Origin: Thiodiazotropha sp040506775
GTDB lineage: Bacteria > Pseudomonadota > Gammaproteobacteria > Chromatiales > Chromatiaceae
Reading direction: 5' to 3'
Assembly: GCA_040506775.1 (NCBI GenBank)
Contig: JBEVWC010000008.1
Span: 1 to 64,000 of the forward strand
DNA: 64,000 nucleotides
This document shows positions 1 to 8,963 of the stretch, piece after piece; positions within the stretch are counted from its first letter, which is position 1; every line of letters begins with the position of its first letter. Made by a program: the position numbers and the translations under genes. Below the pieces are notes generated by a model. That model did not search any database, was not told where the DNA came from, and saw only the letters and a program-made list of their open reading frames with translations.

Positions 1-3
1 ACC

Positions 4-825
4 ATGATGGAGCATCAAGCACACGCATTCATTACCTGGAACATCGACCCCGTACTGATTTCATTTGCCGGCCTCGAAATCCGCTGGTATGGCGCGCTGT
101 TCGCGCTGGCTTACCTGATGAGTTACCAGACCCTCTATTGGATCTACCATCGCGAAGGCAAGGACCCTTCACATCTGGAAAAACTCACCGTCTACCTGGT
201 CATCGCCATCATCGTCGGCGCCCGGCTGGTTCACTGCCTGTTTTACGACCCCGCCTACTACCTCAGCCACCCCCTGAAGATCCTGGCCTTCTGGGAGGGC
301 GGCCTGGCCAGTCACGGAGGCGGTCTCGGCGCCTTGATAGGGCTCTACATCTACAAGCTGCGTTCCGGTGATTCCTACCTTTGGCTGCTGGACCGCTTTG
401 CCCTGCCCACCGCCCTGGCCGGTGCCTTCATACGCATCGGCAATCTGTTCAACTCTGAAATCTACGGCACCCCGACCCAGGTCCCCTGGGCCTTCGTCTT
501 CGAACGGGTGGACAATCTGCCCCGCCACCCCGCGCAACTCTACGAGGCCATCGCCTACGCCCTGATCTTCGCGGTACTGGTGATGTTCTACCGACGCTGG
601 GGCCAAAGGGTCCGCGACGGCATGATCTTCGGCATGCTGTTGGTGGGAGTGTTCAGTGCCCGTATCGCGGTCGAATTCGTCAAAACCAACCAGGCGGCTT
701 ACACCACGGACACCTGGTTGAGCACCGGCCAGATGCTCAGCCTGCCATTCATTCTGGTAGGCATCATTCTCATCGTTCGCGCGCTTTGGGGATCCGCTAC
801 CCGTCCCTCCACCACAGCGGGATGA
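4..825 (+). CDS. lgt: Prolipoprotein diacylglyceryl transferase
   Basis: Inner-membrane enzyme that transfers diacylglycerol from phosphatidylglycerol to the lipobox cysteine of prolipoproteins, the first step of lipoprotein maturation. The 273-residue length and repeated hydrophobic segments fit Lgt. Visible signatures are ASHGGGLGALIG (His104) and RIGNLFNSEIYG (Arg144, Asn147, Glu152), followed by RHPAQLYEA. Counting from the second Met brings these to His103, Arg143, Asn146 and Glu151, the numbering I recall for E. coli Lgt, so position 7 is an equally good start. The gene converges on the minus-strand DUF3187 gene 33 bp away. Several lipoproteins in this window (4542-7364, 7351-7944, 23526-24740) would be its substrates. 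Confidence 0.96.
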   Translation: MMEHQAHAFITWNIDPVLISFAGLEIRWYGALFALAYLMSYQTLYWIYHREGKDPSHLEKLTVYLVIAIIVGARLVHCLFYDPAYYLSHPLKILAFWEGGLASHGGGLGALIGLYIYKLRSGDSYLWLLDRFALPTALAGAFIRIGNLFNSEIYGTPTQVPWAFVFERVDNLPRHPAQLYEAIAYALIFAVLVMFYRRWGQRVRDGMIFGMLLVGVFSARIAVEFVKTNQAAYTTDTWLSTGQMLSLPFILVGIILIVRALWGSATRPSTTAG

Positions 826-858
826 TCCGCCAGCTCCCCGATACGCCAGGGCCGGCTC

Positions 859-1869
859 TCAGGGGAAGCCAACCTCGTAGCCCAGATTGATGATGAAGTC
901 CGGAACCGTGTCCGATGCGAGATTCTCACCTACCGAGAGATCGACGCGGTGCAGACGTTGCTTGCCCCAGTAGATGCTGCCACCCAGGGTCAACATCTGG
1001 GCAGACCCGCCCAGTTGATCCACATTGCTGTGGTAGAACGGGGTATGGCCGTCATACTGAAGTTTCAGGTCCAGCCAATCATAGGTCTGCCAGCTCAACC
1101 CCAGAGTGGTGAAACCCACCAGCGGCCGTTGTCGATCCATCAGAATATCCGATTTCTCCACGATCAGCAGGCCGATCTGGCCATACCCGGACATTAGCCA
1201 GTCCCGCAACAACCCCCGCTGCGAACCGGACAGCCACAGGGCCAGGTCTGCCCCGCCACTGCCCAGCAGCCGCTCATCGTTCCCGGTCGGGAGTTTCAAA
1301 CTGGCATGCCAGGAGAGTCTCCTCCCCGCTTCGGACTGGGGCAGTTCGCGGGCGAGCTGCAGTTGCAGATCGCCGAACCCGCTGAGGTTATCCTCTATGT
1401 TGACGCGGGTTTCACCATCATCCACATACAGGTATCGCAAGCGGTTTTCAGGCCAGTCATTTCGATCCGAATTGGACAATCCGAACAGGTTGTGCCAGTT
1501 TTGGATCAAAGCGTCGAGCCCACCGCTCCGGTGAGAGAGATAGGGCAATTCAAGACCCCATTGCCAACCCTCCCCGAGACCCTGTTCCCAGATCAGAGCC
1601 ATCCGGTAGGTTTCCCCATCCAGGGTCAACTGTTCCCCCTCAGTCACTTTTTCAATGGAGGAGTTGGCCACGCTGAATTGCAGTCCGGCCCGTGATGCAT
1701 GATCATCAAGAATTGTGGCTGTGGCAGCCAGAGGCAGGCCGTGCATGAGGATGAAGGGATTGGGATTTCGCACCTGGAAGGGCACCGGATCACGGCCTTC
1801 CCCGGCAATCACTGGCAGGCTCAACAGGGTGCTGAGGATGCATGGAATAAGGCCAAAACAGTGCTTCAC
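859..1869 (-). CDS. DUF3187 family exported protein
   Basis: Predicted secreted protein of 336 residues with a signal peptide (MKHCFGLIPCILSTLLSLPV, then Ala-Gly). Mature N-terminus contains NPFILMHGLPLA, and the remainder alternates short hydrophobic and polar stretches with many aromatic residues (WGLELPYLSHRSGG, LKLQYDGHTPFY), as expected of an outer-membrane beta-barrel. I recognise the overall pattern as DUF3187, whose function is unknown to me. It runs alone on the minus strand, convergent with lgt and divergent from the nine-gene operon starting at 2159. The 289-bp gap to that operon is AT-rich and should hold both promoters, but I could not place convincing -35/-10 pairs. Confidence 0.75.
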   Translation of the reverse strand: MKHCFGLIPCILSTLLSLPVIAGEGRDPVPFQVRNPNPFILMHGLPLAATATILDDHASRAGLQFSVANSSIEKVTEGEQLTLDGETYRMALIWEQGLGEGWQWGLELPYLSHRSGGLDALIQNWHNLFGLSNSDRNDWPENRLRYLYVDDGETRVNIEDNLSGFGDLQLQLARELPQSEAGRRLSWHASLKLPTGNDERLLGSGGADLALWLSGSQRGLLRDWLMSGYGQIGLLIVEKSDILMDRQRPLVGFTTLGLSWQTYDWLDLKLQYDGHTPFYHSNVDQLGGSAQMLTLGGSIYWGKQRLHRVDLSVGENLASDTVPDFIINLGYEVGFP

Positions 1870-2158
1870 GACACAGGATCCGTTGCTGGGTGATGCTTTG
1901 ATTTACACACATTTACAACTGATGTTCAAAGATTTCCTGATCCATCGGGTAAGAAACCAGTCACAAGCATGAAGCATCGAAAGCGGGCAAAATGATAAAC
2001 AAATTGTCTGTAAACCGAAGACGACTCCGGTATATTTGGGTTTTTTTTACCAACTTCCTGGCCGAACCTGTGACTATCATCGCAAACGCAACACCTTAAT
2101 TCATATAGATTTGTTTGTTCATAAACACAGTTAATTTCACGACCTGGGAAACGCCGCC

Positions 2159-2689
2159 TTGAAGACCCTACTCCGCAACGCCATTCTCCTGCTCTGTTGT
2201 CTGTGCGCGCCCCTGATGGCGGCCGATCCGCAATCCCAGCCGGGACCGGGCCTGGACCGTCAGGTCGAGCATCTCAAACAATCGGTCATCGCGCTCAACC
2301 GGGAACTGTTCGTCCTGGAAGAGGAGCTGCTGTTTCCCGGCAACACCCAGGTGTCCGTATTTCTCTCCGTGGATACCGGGACCTTTTTCAAACTCGACTC
2401 CGTGCAGCTGCAGATCGATGATAAGGAACTGGCCAACCATCTCTATACGGAACGCGAACTCAAGGCATTGCAGCGGGGTGGCGTGCAGCGTCTCTACCTC
2501 GGCAACATAAAATCAGGCAGCCACGAACTGATCGCATTCTTCACCGGAGAGGGTCCCCAGGGCCGGGATTACAAACGCGGGGCGACTGTCAGTTTTGAAA
2601 AAGGCATCGGTCCCAAGTATCTGGAATTAAAGATCGTTGACAGCGTGGCGCTGCAGCAACCCGATTTCGAAGTCCGGGAGTGGGAGTGA
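2159..2689 (+). CDS. Secreted coiled-coil protein, first gene of TPR-ExbBD operon
   Basis: I do not recognise a named family. The start is TTG at 2159, preceded by GGGAAA about 10 bp upstream. A signal peptide is clear (MKTLLRNAILLLCCLCAPLMA, cleavage after Met-Ala). A short coiled-coil follows (RQVEHLKQSVIALNRELFVL), then a compact domain predicted to be beta-rich, with VSVFLSVDTGTFFKLDSVQL and GNIKSGSHELIAFF. The latter resembles periplasmic adaptor or immunoglobulin-like folds. It is the first gene of a set with very small gaps or overlaps running to 10970, so it is probably a periplasmic component of that system. The next gene begins 5 bp after its stop. Confidence 0.75.
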   Translation: MKTLLRNAILLLCCLCAPLMAADPQSQPGPGLDRQVEHLKQSVIALNRELFVLEEELLFPGNTQVSVFLSVDTGTFFKLDSVQLQIDDKELANHLYTERELKALQRGGVQRLYLGNIKSGSHELIAFFTGEGPQGRDYKRGATVSFEKGIGPKYLELKIVDSVALQQPDFEVREWE

Positions 2690-2694
2690 CACGG

Positions 2695-4545
2695 ATGCTG
2701 CCACCCCTGTTCAGCCGGCTTGTTCTACTCGTCAGCCTGCTGCCTCCACTCTGCCACGCAGCGACACTCGAACCGGGCGAGCCTCAGGAGCTGAAGGATC
2801 TGCACTACGGCGAGGCCCTGTTCCATCTCTACCAGGAAGCCTATTTTCCAGCCATCATTCGTCTGCTTGCCGCGCGTGAGCAGGGACTCATGAAGGCCTA
2901 CGAGGATGAACCGGAGCTGCTTCTGGGCGGACTCTATCTCGCCTATGGCATGCCGAACACCGCAGAGTCCCTGTTCGAGCGGGTGCTCAACCAATCCGTC
3001 GAATCCAAGATCAAGGACCGGGCCTGGCTGCATCTTGGCAAAGCCCGGCACCGCCGTGGGGAGCCTGTTTCCGCGCAAAAGGCCCTGGGAGAAATCGGCG
3101 AGGCCCTGCCCCCGGAGGGCAAGGACGAGAAGCGCTACCTTGAGGGCCTCATTGATCTGCAGCGCAACGCCCCGGAAAAAGCCATCAATGACCTGTCCTC
3201 GGTTTCCCAGGAGGGCGAGTGGTCGCTCTACGCGCGCTATAACCAGGCCATCGCCATGCTGAGAACCGATCGTCAGGCCGAGGCGCTCGGCATCCTTCAG
3301 GAGATCGGTGATGCCCGCTCAGATTCGGACAATGAGGAAACCCGGGCACTTCGGGATCAGGCCAATCTCGCCCGGGGCTACCTGCTGTTGGAAGCCCAAC
3401 AGCCAGATGCCGCCAAGGCCTCCCTGCAGAGGGTTCGCCTGCAGGGCTCCGCGAGCAATCGCGCCCTGTTGGGACTGGGTTGGGCATCGTTGCAACTGAA
3501 CCAGCGGGAACAGGCCCTGGTACCCTGGCAACTGCTGGCCAAGCGCAACACCAGCGATCCGGCCGTACTCGAAGCCAAGCTGGCCATACCCTACGTCTAC
3601 GGCGTGCTCGAGGCCGAACAACAGTCGTTGCAGGCCTACCGGGATGCGATCAGTGCCTATGACGAGTCGCTTTCGAGTGTCGATCGGGTCATCCAACAGG
3701 TGGACCAGGAAGCCTTTCCCGATAACCTGATTGCCGCAAGCGGAGAACAATCCGGAACCATCAGCACGGAATTCCGCAGCCTGCTGCCCTACCTGCTCTC
3801 CGGCAACCTGTTTCAGGAACGCCTGCAGGACTACCAGGACCTGCTGCGACTCGAAGAGAATCTTCGTCAATGGCAGGAGAAGACCAGCAGCTACCGCACC
3901 ATGCTGGCCACTCAACAGCAGGCCTACGATGAAAAACTGCCTCAGGTGGAGGAACACCTGAAGGGTGATCGCCTGCAGCAGTTGAATGCCGAGCGGGATG
4001 AACTGTTCAAACGCTACCAGCAAGCCGCCTCTGACGAGGAACCCGCATTCATACTGGCGACCGAGGAAGAGAAGAAACTGCTTGGGCGTCTGCAGCGTAT
4101 TGATGACCTGATCGACGGTTCCGGCGCCCCGGAGCGGCTTCAGGGTCAGCGGGACATCGCACGGCTGTTGCAGGGCATTCTGACCTGGCAGACCGTGACG
4201 GAACATCCCGCACGGTTGTGGAACCTGAAGAAGCAGATGCGTGAGCTCGACCAGAATCTTGAGACCGCGCAAACCCAGGAACAGGAGCTGGCACAGGCCA
4301 AAGACCAGGCCGTGAACCGATTCGCCGTGTTTGGCACCCGTATCGATGCGTTGGAGGGTCAAATTCCGAAACTGCTGGCTCAGGTCACGCAGGCGCGCAC
4401 CCAGCAGGCCGGTCAGCTTCGCGCGATGGCCCTGGAGCAACTCGATCAACGCAAGAACCTGATCAACAACTACCTGATACAGGCACGGTTCGGAGTCGCC
4501 AACCTCCTCGATATCAGCTCTGAAAGAGGGGCGACGCCGCAGTGA
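2695..4545 (+). CDS. Periplasmic TPR/coiled-coil protein (GltD-like candidate)
   Basis: Predicted exported protein of 616 residues. I chose ATG 2695 over the upstream GTG at 2680 because GGAG sits 8 bp before it and a clean signal peptide follows (ending PPLCHA). The N-terminal half is helical TPR-like repeats (LYLAYGMPNTAESLFERVL; AWLHLGKARHRRGEPVSAQK; ALLGLGWASLQLNQREQALV). The C-terminal half is long charged helix typical of coiled coil (for example QQAYDEKLPQVEEHLKG and ELDQNLETAQTQEQELAQAK). Its last 4 bp overlap the next gene (GTGA). Together with the downstream lipoproteins and ExbBD it likely builds a trans-periplasmic scaffold. The relation to Myxococcus Glt proteins is inferred from architecture and context, not from alignment. 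Confidence 0.8.
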   Translation: MLPPLFSRLVLLVSLLPPLCHAATLEPGEPQELKDLHYGEALFHLYQEAYFPAIIRLLAAREQGLMKAYEDEPELLLGGLYLAYGMPNTAESLFERVLNQSVESKIKDRAWLHLGKARHRRGEPVSAQKALGEIGEALPPEGKDEKRYLEGLIDLQRNAPEKAINDLSSVSQEGEWSLYARYNQAIAMLRTDRQAEALGILQEIGDARSDSDNEETRALRDQANLARGYLLLEAQQPDAAKASLQRVRLQGSASNRALLGLGWASLQLNQREQALVPWQLLAKRNTSDPAVLEAKLAIPYVYGVLEAEQQSLQAYRDAISAYDESLSSVDRVIQQVDQEAFPDNLIAASGEQSGTISTEFRSLLPYLLSGNLFQERLQDYQDLLRLEENLRQWQEKTSSYRTMLATQQQAYDEKLPQVEEHLKGDRLQQLNAERDELFKRYQQAASDEEPAFILATEEEKKLLGRLQRIDDLIDGSGAPERLQGQRDIARLLQGILTWQTVTEHPARLWNLKKQMRELDQNLETAQTQEQELAQAKDQAVNRFAVFGTRIDALEGQIPKLLAQVTQARTQQAGQLRAMALEQLDQRKNLINNYLIQARFGVANLLDISSERGATPQ

Positions 4546-7364
4546 AACCCTGGCTCTACCTTACCCTGGCTTCACTCGCCCTGGGCGGCTGTTCCTCTGT
4601 GCAGAAGAGCGATCCCGGTGAGACCACCCTGGCGGACCTCCAAAGCGAACCGGTCAGCATCGAGAAAACCCGTATTGCACCCTCGGAACGCAACGAGGTG
4701 ATCGAAAATTATCGTGCGTTGTTGCAGCTCAACCCGGACCAGAGATTGCAGAGTGAAGCCACCCGCCGTCTCGCGGACCTGCAACTGGAACGTACCGAAA
4801 GCCGCCTCATGGGGGCGGAGGAAGCGCCACCTTCGGAGGACGAACTGCTGAAGTCGATCGCCCTCTACGAAGGACTGCTGAAACAGGACCCCAATTACCA
4901 GGCCAGTGATCTGGTGCTCTACCAGCTGGCCCGGGCCTATGAACTGCAGGGCGACATTCCCGCGATGATGAAGGCCCTCGACACCCTGGTCACCCGCTAT
5001 CCGCAGAGCAACTTCTGGCAGGAGGCCCGGTTCCGCCAGGGTGAACGCTATTTCGTGCTGCAACAGTTCGACCAGGCGGAGACGGCCTATGGCGGGATTC
5101 TCGAGCGCGATGACAAATCACCCTATTACGACCGGGCCCTGTTCAAGCACGGCTGGTCCCGCTTCAAACAGCGCAAGACCGAACAGGGTCTGGACTCCTT
5201 CACCCGCCTGCTGGACCGGAACCTGGACGATTCGGCCCCCCTCGATCTGGACAAGCTCTCCCCGGGTGACAAGGAACTGCTCAATGAAACCCTGCGGGTA
5301 ATCAGCCTGACCTTCTCCGAGCTGGGTGGAGCAAACCGGATCAGCGACTATTTCACCCAGCACGGACATCGCAACTACGAATACCTGATCTATCAGGGCC
5401 TGGGTGACCTGTATCTCAAACAGGAACGTATCCAGGATGCCGCCGAGGCCTACATGGCCTTTGTCAATCTCAACCCGGGTCACCCCCAGGCACCGCGGCT
5501 CTCGGTACGGGTGGTCGACATGTACACCCAGAACGACTTCCCTGCTCTGGCCATCGACAGCAAGAAGGCCTTTACGGAGCACTACGCCCTGAATGGCGAG
5601 GTTTATCGTGGACTGTCGTCTGAGGACCAGGCCTGGCTCAGCGAACAGCTGCGCACCTATCTCAAGGAACTGGCCGAGTATCATCATGCCCTGGCCCAGC
5701 GCAGCCGCAACAGCAAGTCCCGTGAGATCACCCCGGAACAGGCCAAGCACGGCACCGAGGCGGCGCATTGGTACCGTCGCTATCTCGACAGCTTTCCCAG
5801 CGACCCGAAGGCGGGTGAGATCAGTTTTCTGCTCGGTGAACTGCTGTTCGAGTTGAAACAGTACCCGCAAGCGGTGACCGCCTATGAAGACAGCGCCTAC
5901 AAGCTGCCCGGGCATGACAAGCAGGCCGAGGCGGGCTATGCCGCGCTCCTCGCCTACACCCAGGGTGGACGGGAACTCGCCGATGAAGCCGCACAGGCCT
6001 GGCAAAGGCAGGAAGTGGAAAGCGCCTTGAAGTTCTGCGATGTGTTTCCGAATGATCCGCGTCGTGCCCAGGTGCTCACCGAGGCCGCCAACAAGCTGCT
6101 GGACATGAAAGACCTGGGCCGGGCCCGGGGCGCGGCCCTTCAGGTGGCCAACCTGAAACCGCCGGCGAAAGCGGAATTGCGTAAAACCGCCTGGATCGTG
6201 GCCGCCCATGCCGCCTTCGATCAGCAGGACTACCGCGCCGCGGAAACAGCCTATCAGCAGGCCCTGGCGCTCACGGATGCCAAGGACAAACAACGCAAAC
6301 CCCTGGAGGATCGCCTGGCGGCCAGCATCTATCAGCAGGGTGTCGCACTCCGCGATCAGGGTGATCCGGCGGGCGCCGCGTCCCAATTCCTGCGCATTGC
6401 CGCCCTCGCTCCCAGCGCATCAATCCTCCAGACCGCCCAGTACGACGCGGCGGCCAGCCTGATCGCTGCGGGGGATTGGGCCGGCTCGGTGGAGATCCTG
6501 GAAAGCTACAAGAAACGCTATCCCGACAGTGATCTGATGCCCGATGTCGACAACAAGCTGGCCGCGGCCTATATGGAAACCCAGCAACCCCAGAAGGCCG
6601 CCAGGCAGCTCAGCCTGATCGCCACCCAGGCCGGAACCCCGGAACTGAAACGGGAGGCCAGCTGGCGTTCCGCAGAACTGTTTGAACAAACCGGTCAGAC
6701 CCGTCAGGCCATCGATGGCTACAAGGCCTTCGTCAAACAATTCCCTCAACCCCTGGACCAGGCCCTTGAGGCCCGCCAGAAACTGGTGGCGCTGTATGAC
6801 AAGACCGGAGAGACAGGGAAACGGGACTGGTGGCTCGCAGAGATCATCAAAGCGGATGCGAAGGCAGGCAAACAACGTTCCGACCGCAGTCGTTATCTGG
6901 CGGCCACGGCCAGCATCAAACTTGCGGAGGCGGATCGTCAGGCCTACCGGGGGGTCAAGTTGAAAGCCCCCCTGGAGAAGAACCTGAAACTCAAGAAGCA
7001 GCGCATGCAGGAAGCCATAAAAGCCTATTCACGGGCCGCTGAGTACGGCGTGGCCGAAGTCACTACCGAAGCCACGCACCGAATCGGGGAGATCTATCAG
7101 CAGTTTGCTGCGGCTCTGATGAAATCGGAACGTCCCAAGGGCCTCAGTGCCGATGAACTGGAGCAGTATGACATCCTCCTGGAGGAGCAGGCCTACCCGT
7201 TTGAAGAGAAGGCGATCGGCCTGTACGAATCGAATGTCGAACGGGCGCCACAGGGTATTTATGATGCCTGGGTGCAAGCAAGTTTCAAACAACTGGCGAA
7301 ACTGATGCCGGCCCGTTATGCGAAACAGGAACAATGGGAGGGCTGGGTCGATGCGTTACGTTAA
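4542..7364 (+). CDS. Large TPR lipoprotein (GltD/E-like candidate)
   Basis: A 940-residue lipoprotein starting at GTG 4542, which overlaps the preceding stop. The signal peptide ends in the lipobox LALGGC, so the mature protein should be lipidated at Cys17. The rest is a near-continuous array of helical TPR-like repeats, for example LVLYQLARAYELQGDIPAMM, FRQGERYFVLQQFDQAETAY and ISFLLGELLFELKQYPQAVT. Such arrays act as protein-protein scaffolds, here presumably in the periplasm anchored to a membrane leaflet. The C-terminus overlaps the start of the next lipoprotein gene by 14 bp. The extreme repeat length and operon position beside an ExbBD pair set it apart from BamD/YbgF-type TPR proteins. 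Confidence 0.82.
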   Translation: MKPWLYLTLASLALGGCSSVQKSDPGETTLADLQSEPVSIEKTRIAPSERNEVIENYRALLQLNPDQRLQSEATRRLADLQLERTESRLMGAEEAPPSEDELLKSIALYEGLLKQDPNYQASDLVLYQLARAYELQGDIPAMMKALDTLVTRYPQSNFWQEARFRQGERYFVLQQFDQAETAYGGILERDDKSPYYDRALFKHGWSRFKQRKTEQGLDSFTRLLDRNLDDSAPLDLDKLSPGDKELLNETLRVISLTFSELGGANRISDYFTQHGHRNYEYLIYQGLGDLYLKQERIQDAAEAYMAFVNLNPGHPQAPRLSVRVVDMYTQNDFPALAIDSKKAFTEHYALNGEVYRGLSSEDQAWLSEQLRTYLKELAEYHHALAQRSRNSKSREITPEQAKHGTEAAHWYRRYLDSFPSDPKAGEISFLLGELLFELKQYPQAVTAYEDSAYKLPGHDKQAEAGYAALLAYTQGGRELADEAAQAWQRQEVESALKFCDVFPNDPRRAQVLTEAANKLLDMKDLGRARGAALQVANLKPPAKAELRKTAWIVAAHAAFDQQDYRAAETAYQQALALTDAKDKQRKPLEDRLAASIYQQGVALRDQGDPAGAASQFLRIAALAPSASILQTAQYDAAASLIAAGDWAGSVEILESYKKRYPDSDLMPDVDNKLAAAYMETQQPQKAARQLSLIATQAGTPELKREASWRSAELFEQTGQTRQAIDGYKAFVKQFPQPLDQALEARQKLVALYDKTGETGKRDWWLAEIIKADAKAGKQRSDRSRYLAATASIKLAEADRQAYRGVKLKAPLEKNLKLKKQRMQEAIKAYSRAAEYGVAEVTTEATHRIGEIYQQFAAALMKSERPKGLSADELEQYDILLEEQAYPFEEKAIGLYESNVERAPQGIYDAWVQASFKQLAKLMPARYAKQEQWEGWVDALR

Positions 7365-7944
7365 TCCACGCATGGGCGGAATCGGGCTGGCCCTGCTGAT
7401 GAGCGCCTGCAGCAACATGACTGCGCAAACGGATCAATCCGCAGAACCGGCGAAGAGCGTGGTCTCGTCGCCCCTCGCGGGTGAGATTGCGGCCGCTGAG
7501 AAGCTCTACCAGGCGAACAAGGTCGAGCGGGCCCGGGCTGAGTTACAGGCGCTGATCGATGCCAATCCAAAGCGTGCCGAAGCCTACCGGGTGCTGGCCG
7601 GTCTGGAACTTGAGGAAGCCCATCCCGAGACCGCACAAAATGTTCTGGAAAAGGCGCTTGCGCTGGAACCGAACAACCCGCAGACCCTGAATCAACTGGG
7701 TGTTGCACAGCGTATGCAGGGCCGTTTCAGCGAGGCCGAGCAGGCCTATACCCAGGCTCTTGCGATCGATCCGGACTATGCCCAGGCGCACCGCAATCTC
7801 GGCATTCTCTACGATCTCTACCTGGGAAAACCTGGCGATGCCCTGAACCATTACCAACGCAGCCAAGCCTTGAACGGCGCATCGGATGCCCAGCTCGATG
7901 GCTGGATCGCCGATCTGAAACGCCGCACCGGCACCCAACCCTGA
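7351..7944 (+). CDS. TPR lipoprotein (GltE-like candidate)
   Basis: Lipoprotein of 197 residues. ATG 7351 is preferred because GGAGG lies 9 bp upstream and the signal peptide leads into the lipobox LLMSAC. Four or five TPR units follow (AEAYRVLAGLELEEAHPETA; PQTLNQLGVAQRMQGRFSEA; YAQAHRNLGILYDLYLGKPG). Canonical TPR positions (Leu-Gly-Tyr-Ala) are visible. It overlaps the 3' end of the 940-residue gene, which suggests translational coupling. A small TPR lipoprotein beside a giant one and an ExbBD motor is the arrangement I associate with the GltE/AglT type of component, but that assignment is inference. Confidence 0.82.
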   Translation: MRYVNPRMGGIGLALLMSACSNMTAQTDQSAEPAKSVVSSPLAGEIAAAEKLYQANKVERARAELQALIDANPKRAEAYRVLAGLELEEAHPETAQNVLEKALALEPNNPQTLNQLGVAQRMQGRFSEAEQAYTQALAIDPDYAQAHRNLGILYDLYLGKPGDALNHYQRSQALNGASDAQLDGWIADLKRRTGTQP

Positions 7945-7951
7945 GGCCCGG

Positions 7952-8242
7952 ATGATGAAACCGAACAACTCCACTCTGATACTGCCGGTGCTGCTGATTG
8001 CCCTGTTGTCATTCACCCAGGCTGCCCGCGCGGAACAGCGGCTCGACCTGGAAGGCACCGCCATCTTCGGCAACAAGGAGTCACCCAACGTGCTGTATGT
8101 GGTGCCCTGGCGATCGGCCAAACGTCTCACCTCCATGATGCCGCCGGAGATCGGCCGGCAACAGGAATTACTTTCACCCTTAGACCGTGATGTGTTTCGC
8201 AGACAGATCGATTGGTACCACAAGTATGGGGAAAACCCGTAA
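7952..8242 (+). CDS. Small secreted protein of the TPR-ExbBD operon
   Basis: Predicted exported protein of 96 residues with a signal peptide ending in ARA before Glu. The mature part, about 68 residues, contains LEGTAIFGNKESPNVLYVVP and PEIGRQQELLSPLDRDVFRR. I do not recognise the family. It begins 7 bp after the upstream TPR lipoprotein (ATGATG, either Met possible) and lies 67 bp before the ExbB-type gene. Its conserved-looking core and place between scaffold and motor genes suggest a small periplasmic accessory subunit. Confidence 0.72.
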   Translation: MMKPNNSTLILPVLLIALLSFTQAARAEQRLDLEGTAIFGNKESPNVLYVVPWRSAKRLTSMMPPEIGRQQELLSPLDRDVFRRQIDWYHKYGENP

Positions 8243-8309
8243 AGAATTTGCCAATCTATGTCCTTAAAGAATCCCGTTTAAATCCAGTCGCGTAATTACG
8301 GAGAACCCT

Positions 8310-8963
8310 ATGGCGCTCATCGACACCATCATTCGCTTTTTTCAGGAAGGCGGAATTTTCATGTATCCCATCCTGGTGATCTTCGCCGGTGGTCTGGCGA
8401 TTGCCATAGAGCGCTGGATCTATCTCACAGTCGCCACTGGAAGCAACAAGCGGACCTGGAAGAAGGTGCTCCCCTACCTCAACGACGGTGATTTCAAATC
8501 CGCCATGGAAGCCGCCAACAAATCCAAGACCGCGATCGGCACCATGCTCACCTACGGGTTGGCCCGGGCCCGCACAGCACGTCGCCGCGACGATGTGGAA
8601 GTGGCCATGGAAGAGGGTCTGATGGAAGCGATTCCACGCATGGAGAAACGCACCCACTACCTCAGCACCCTGGCCAACATCGCCACCCTGCTCGGTCTGC
8701 TGGGTACCATCATCGGTCTGATCAACGCCTTTACCGCCGTCTCCAATGCGGATCCCGCGGTCAAAGCCGACATGCTCTCCGCGAGTATCTCCGTAGCGAT
8801 GAACACCACCGCCTTCGGCTTGATGACCGCCATCCCCCTGCTGCTGGTCTACGCCCTGCTGCAAAGTAAGACCACCGCCATTGTCGACAGCCTGGAGATG
8901 GCTTCGGTGAAGTTTCTCAACATCTTCAACGAAAAGGCCTATTCCACCCGGAGCAATGCATGA
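8310..8963 (+). CDS. MotA/TolQ/ExbB proton channel protein
   Basis: Inner-membrane proton-channel subunit of 217 residues. It has the usual three membrane spans: near residues 15-34 (MYPILVIFAGGLAIAIERW), around 115-140 (YLSTLANIATLLGLLGTIIG) and around 155-180 (SVAMNTTAFGLMTAIPLLLV). The large cytoplasmic loop and the LANIATLLGLLGTIIGLINAF motif region are typical of ExbB/TolQ. A good ribosome site (GGAG) precedes ATG 8310. Its stop overlaps the first ExbD gene by 4 bp (ATGA). It should assemble with the two following ExbD-type proteins into a proton-motive-force motor that drives the TonB/AgmX-like protein. In Myxococcus the equivalent would be AglR. Confidence 0.93.
   Translation: MALIDTIIRFFQEGGIFMYPILVIFAGGLAIAIERWIYLTVATGSNKRTWKKVLPYLNDGDFKSAMEAANKSKTAIGTMLTYGLARARTARRRDDVEVAMEEGLMEAIPRMEKRTHYLSTLANIATLLGLLGTIIGLINAFTAVSNADPAVKADMLSASISVAMNTTAFGLMTAIPLLLVYALLQSKTTAIVDSLEMASVKFLNIFNEKAYSTRSNA

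Noticed and set aside
3319..4449. A 376-codon open frame on the minus strand
   Set aside because: It is antisense to the exported TPR/coiled-coil gene and has no independent support.
5118..6386. A 422-codon open frame on the minus strand
   Set aside because: It mirrors the TPR lipoprotein gene on the other strand. The sense protein has a lipobox and continuous TPR units.
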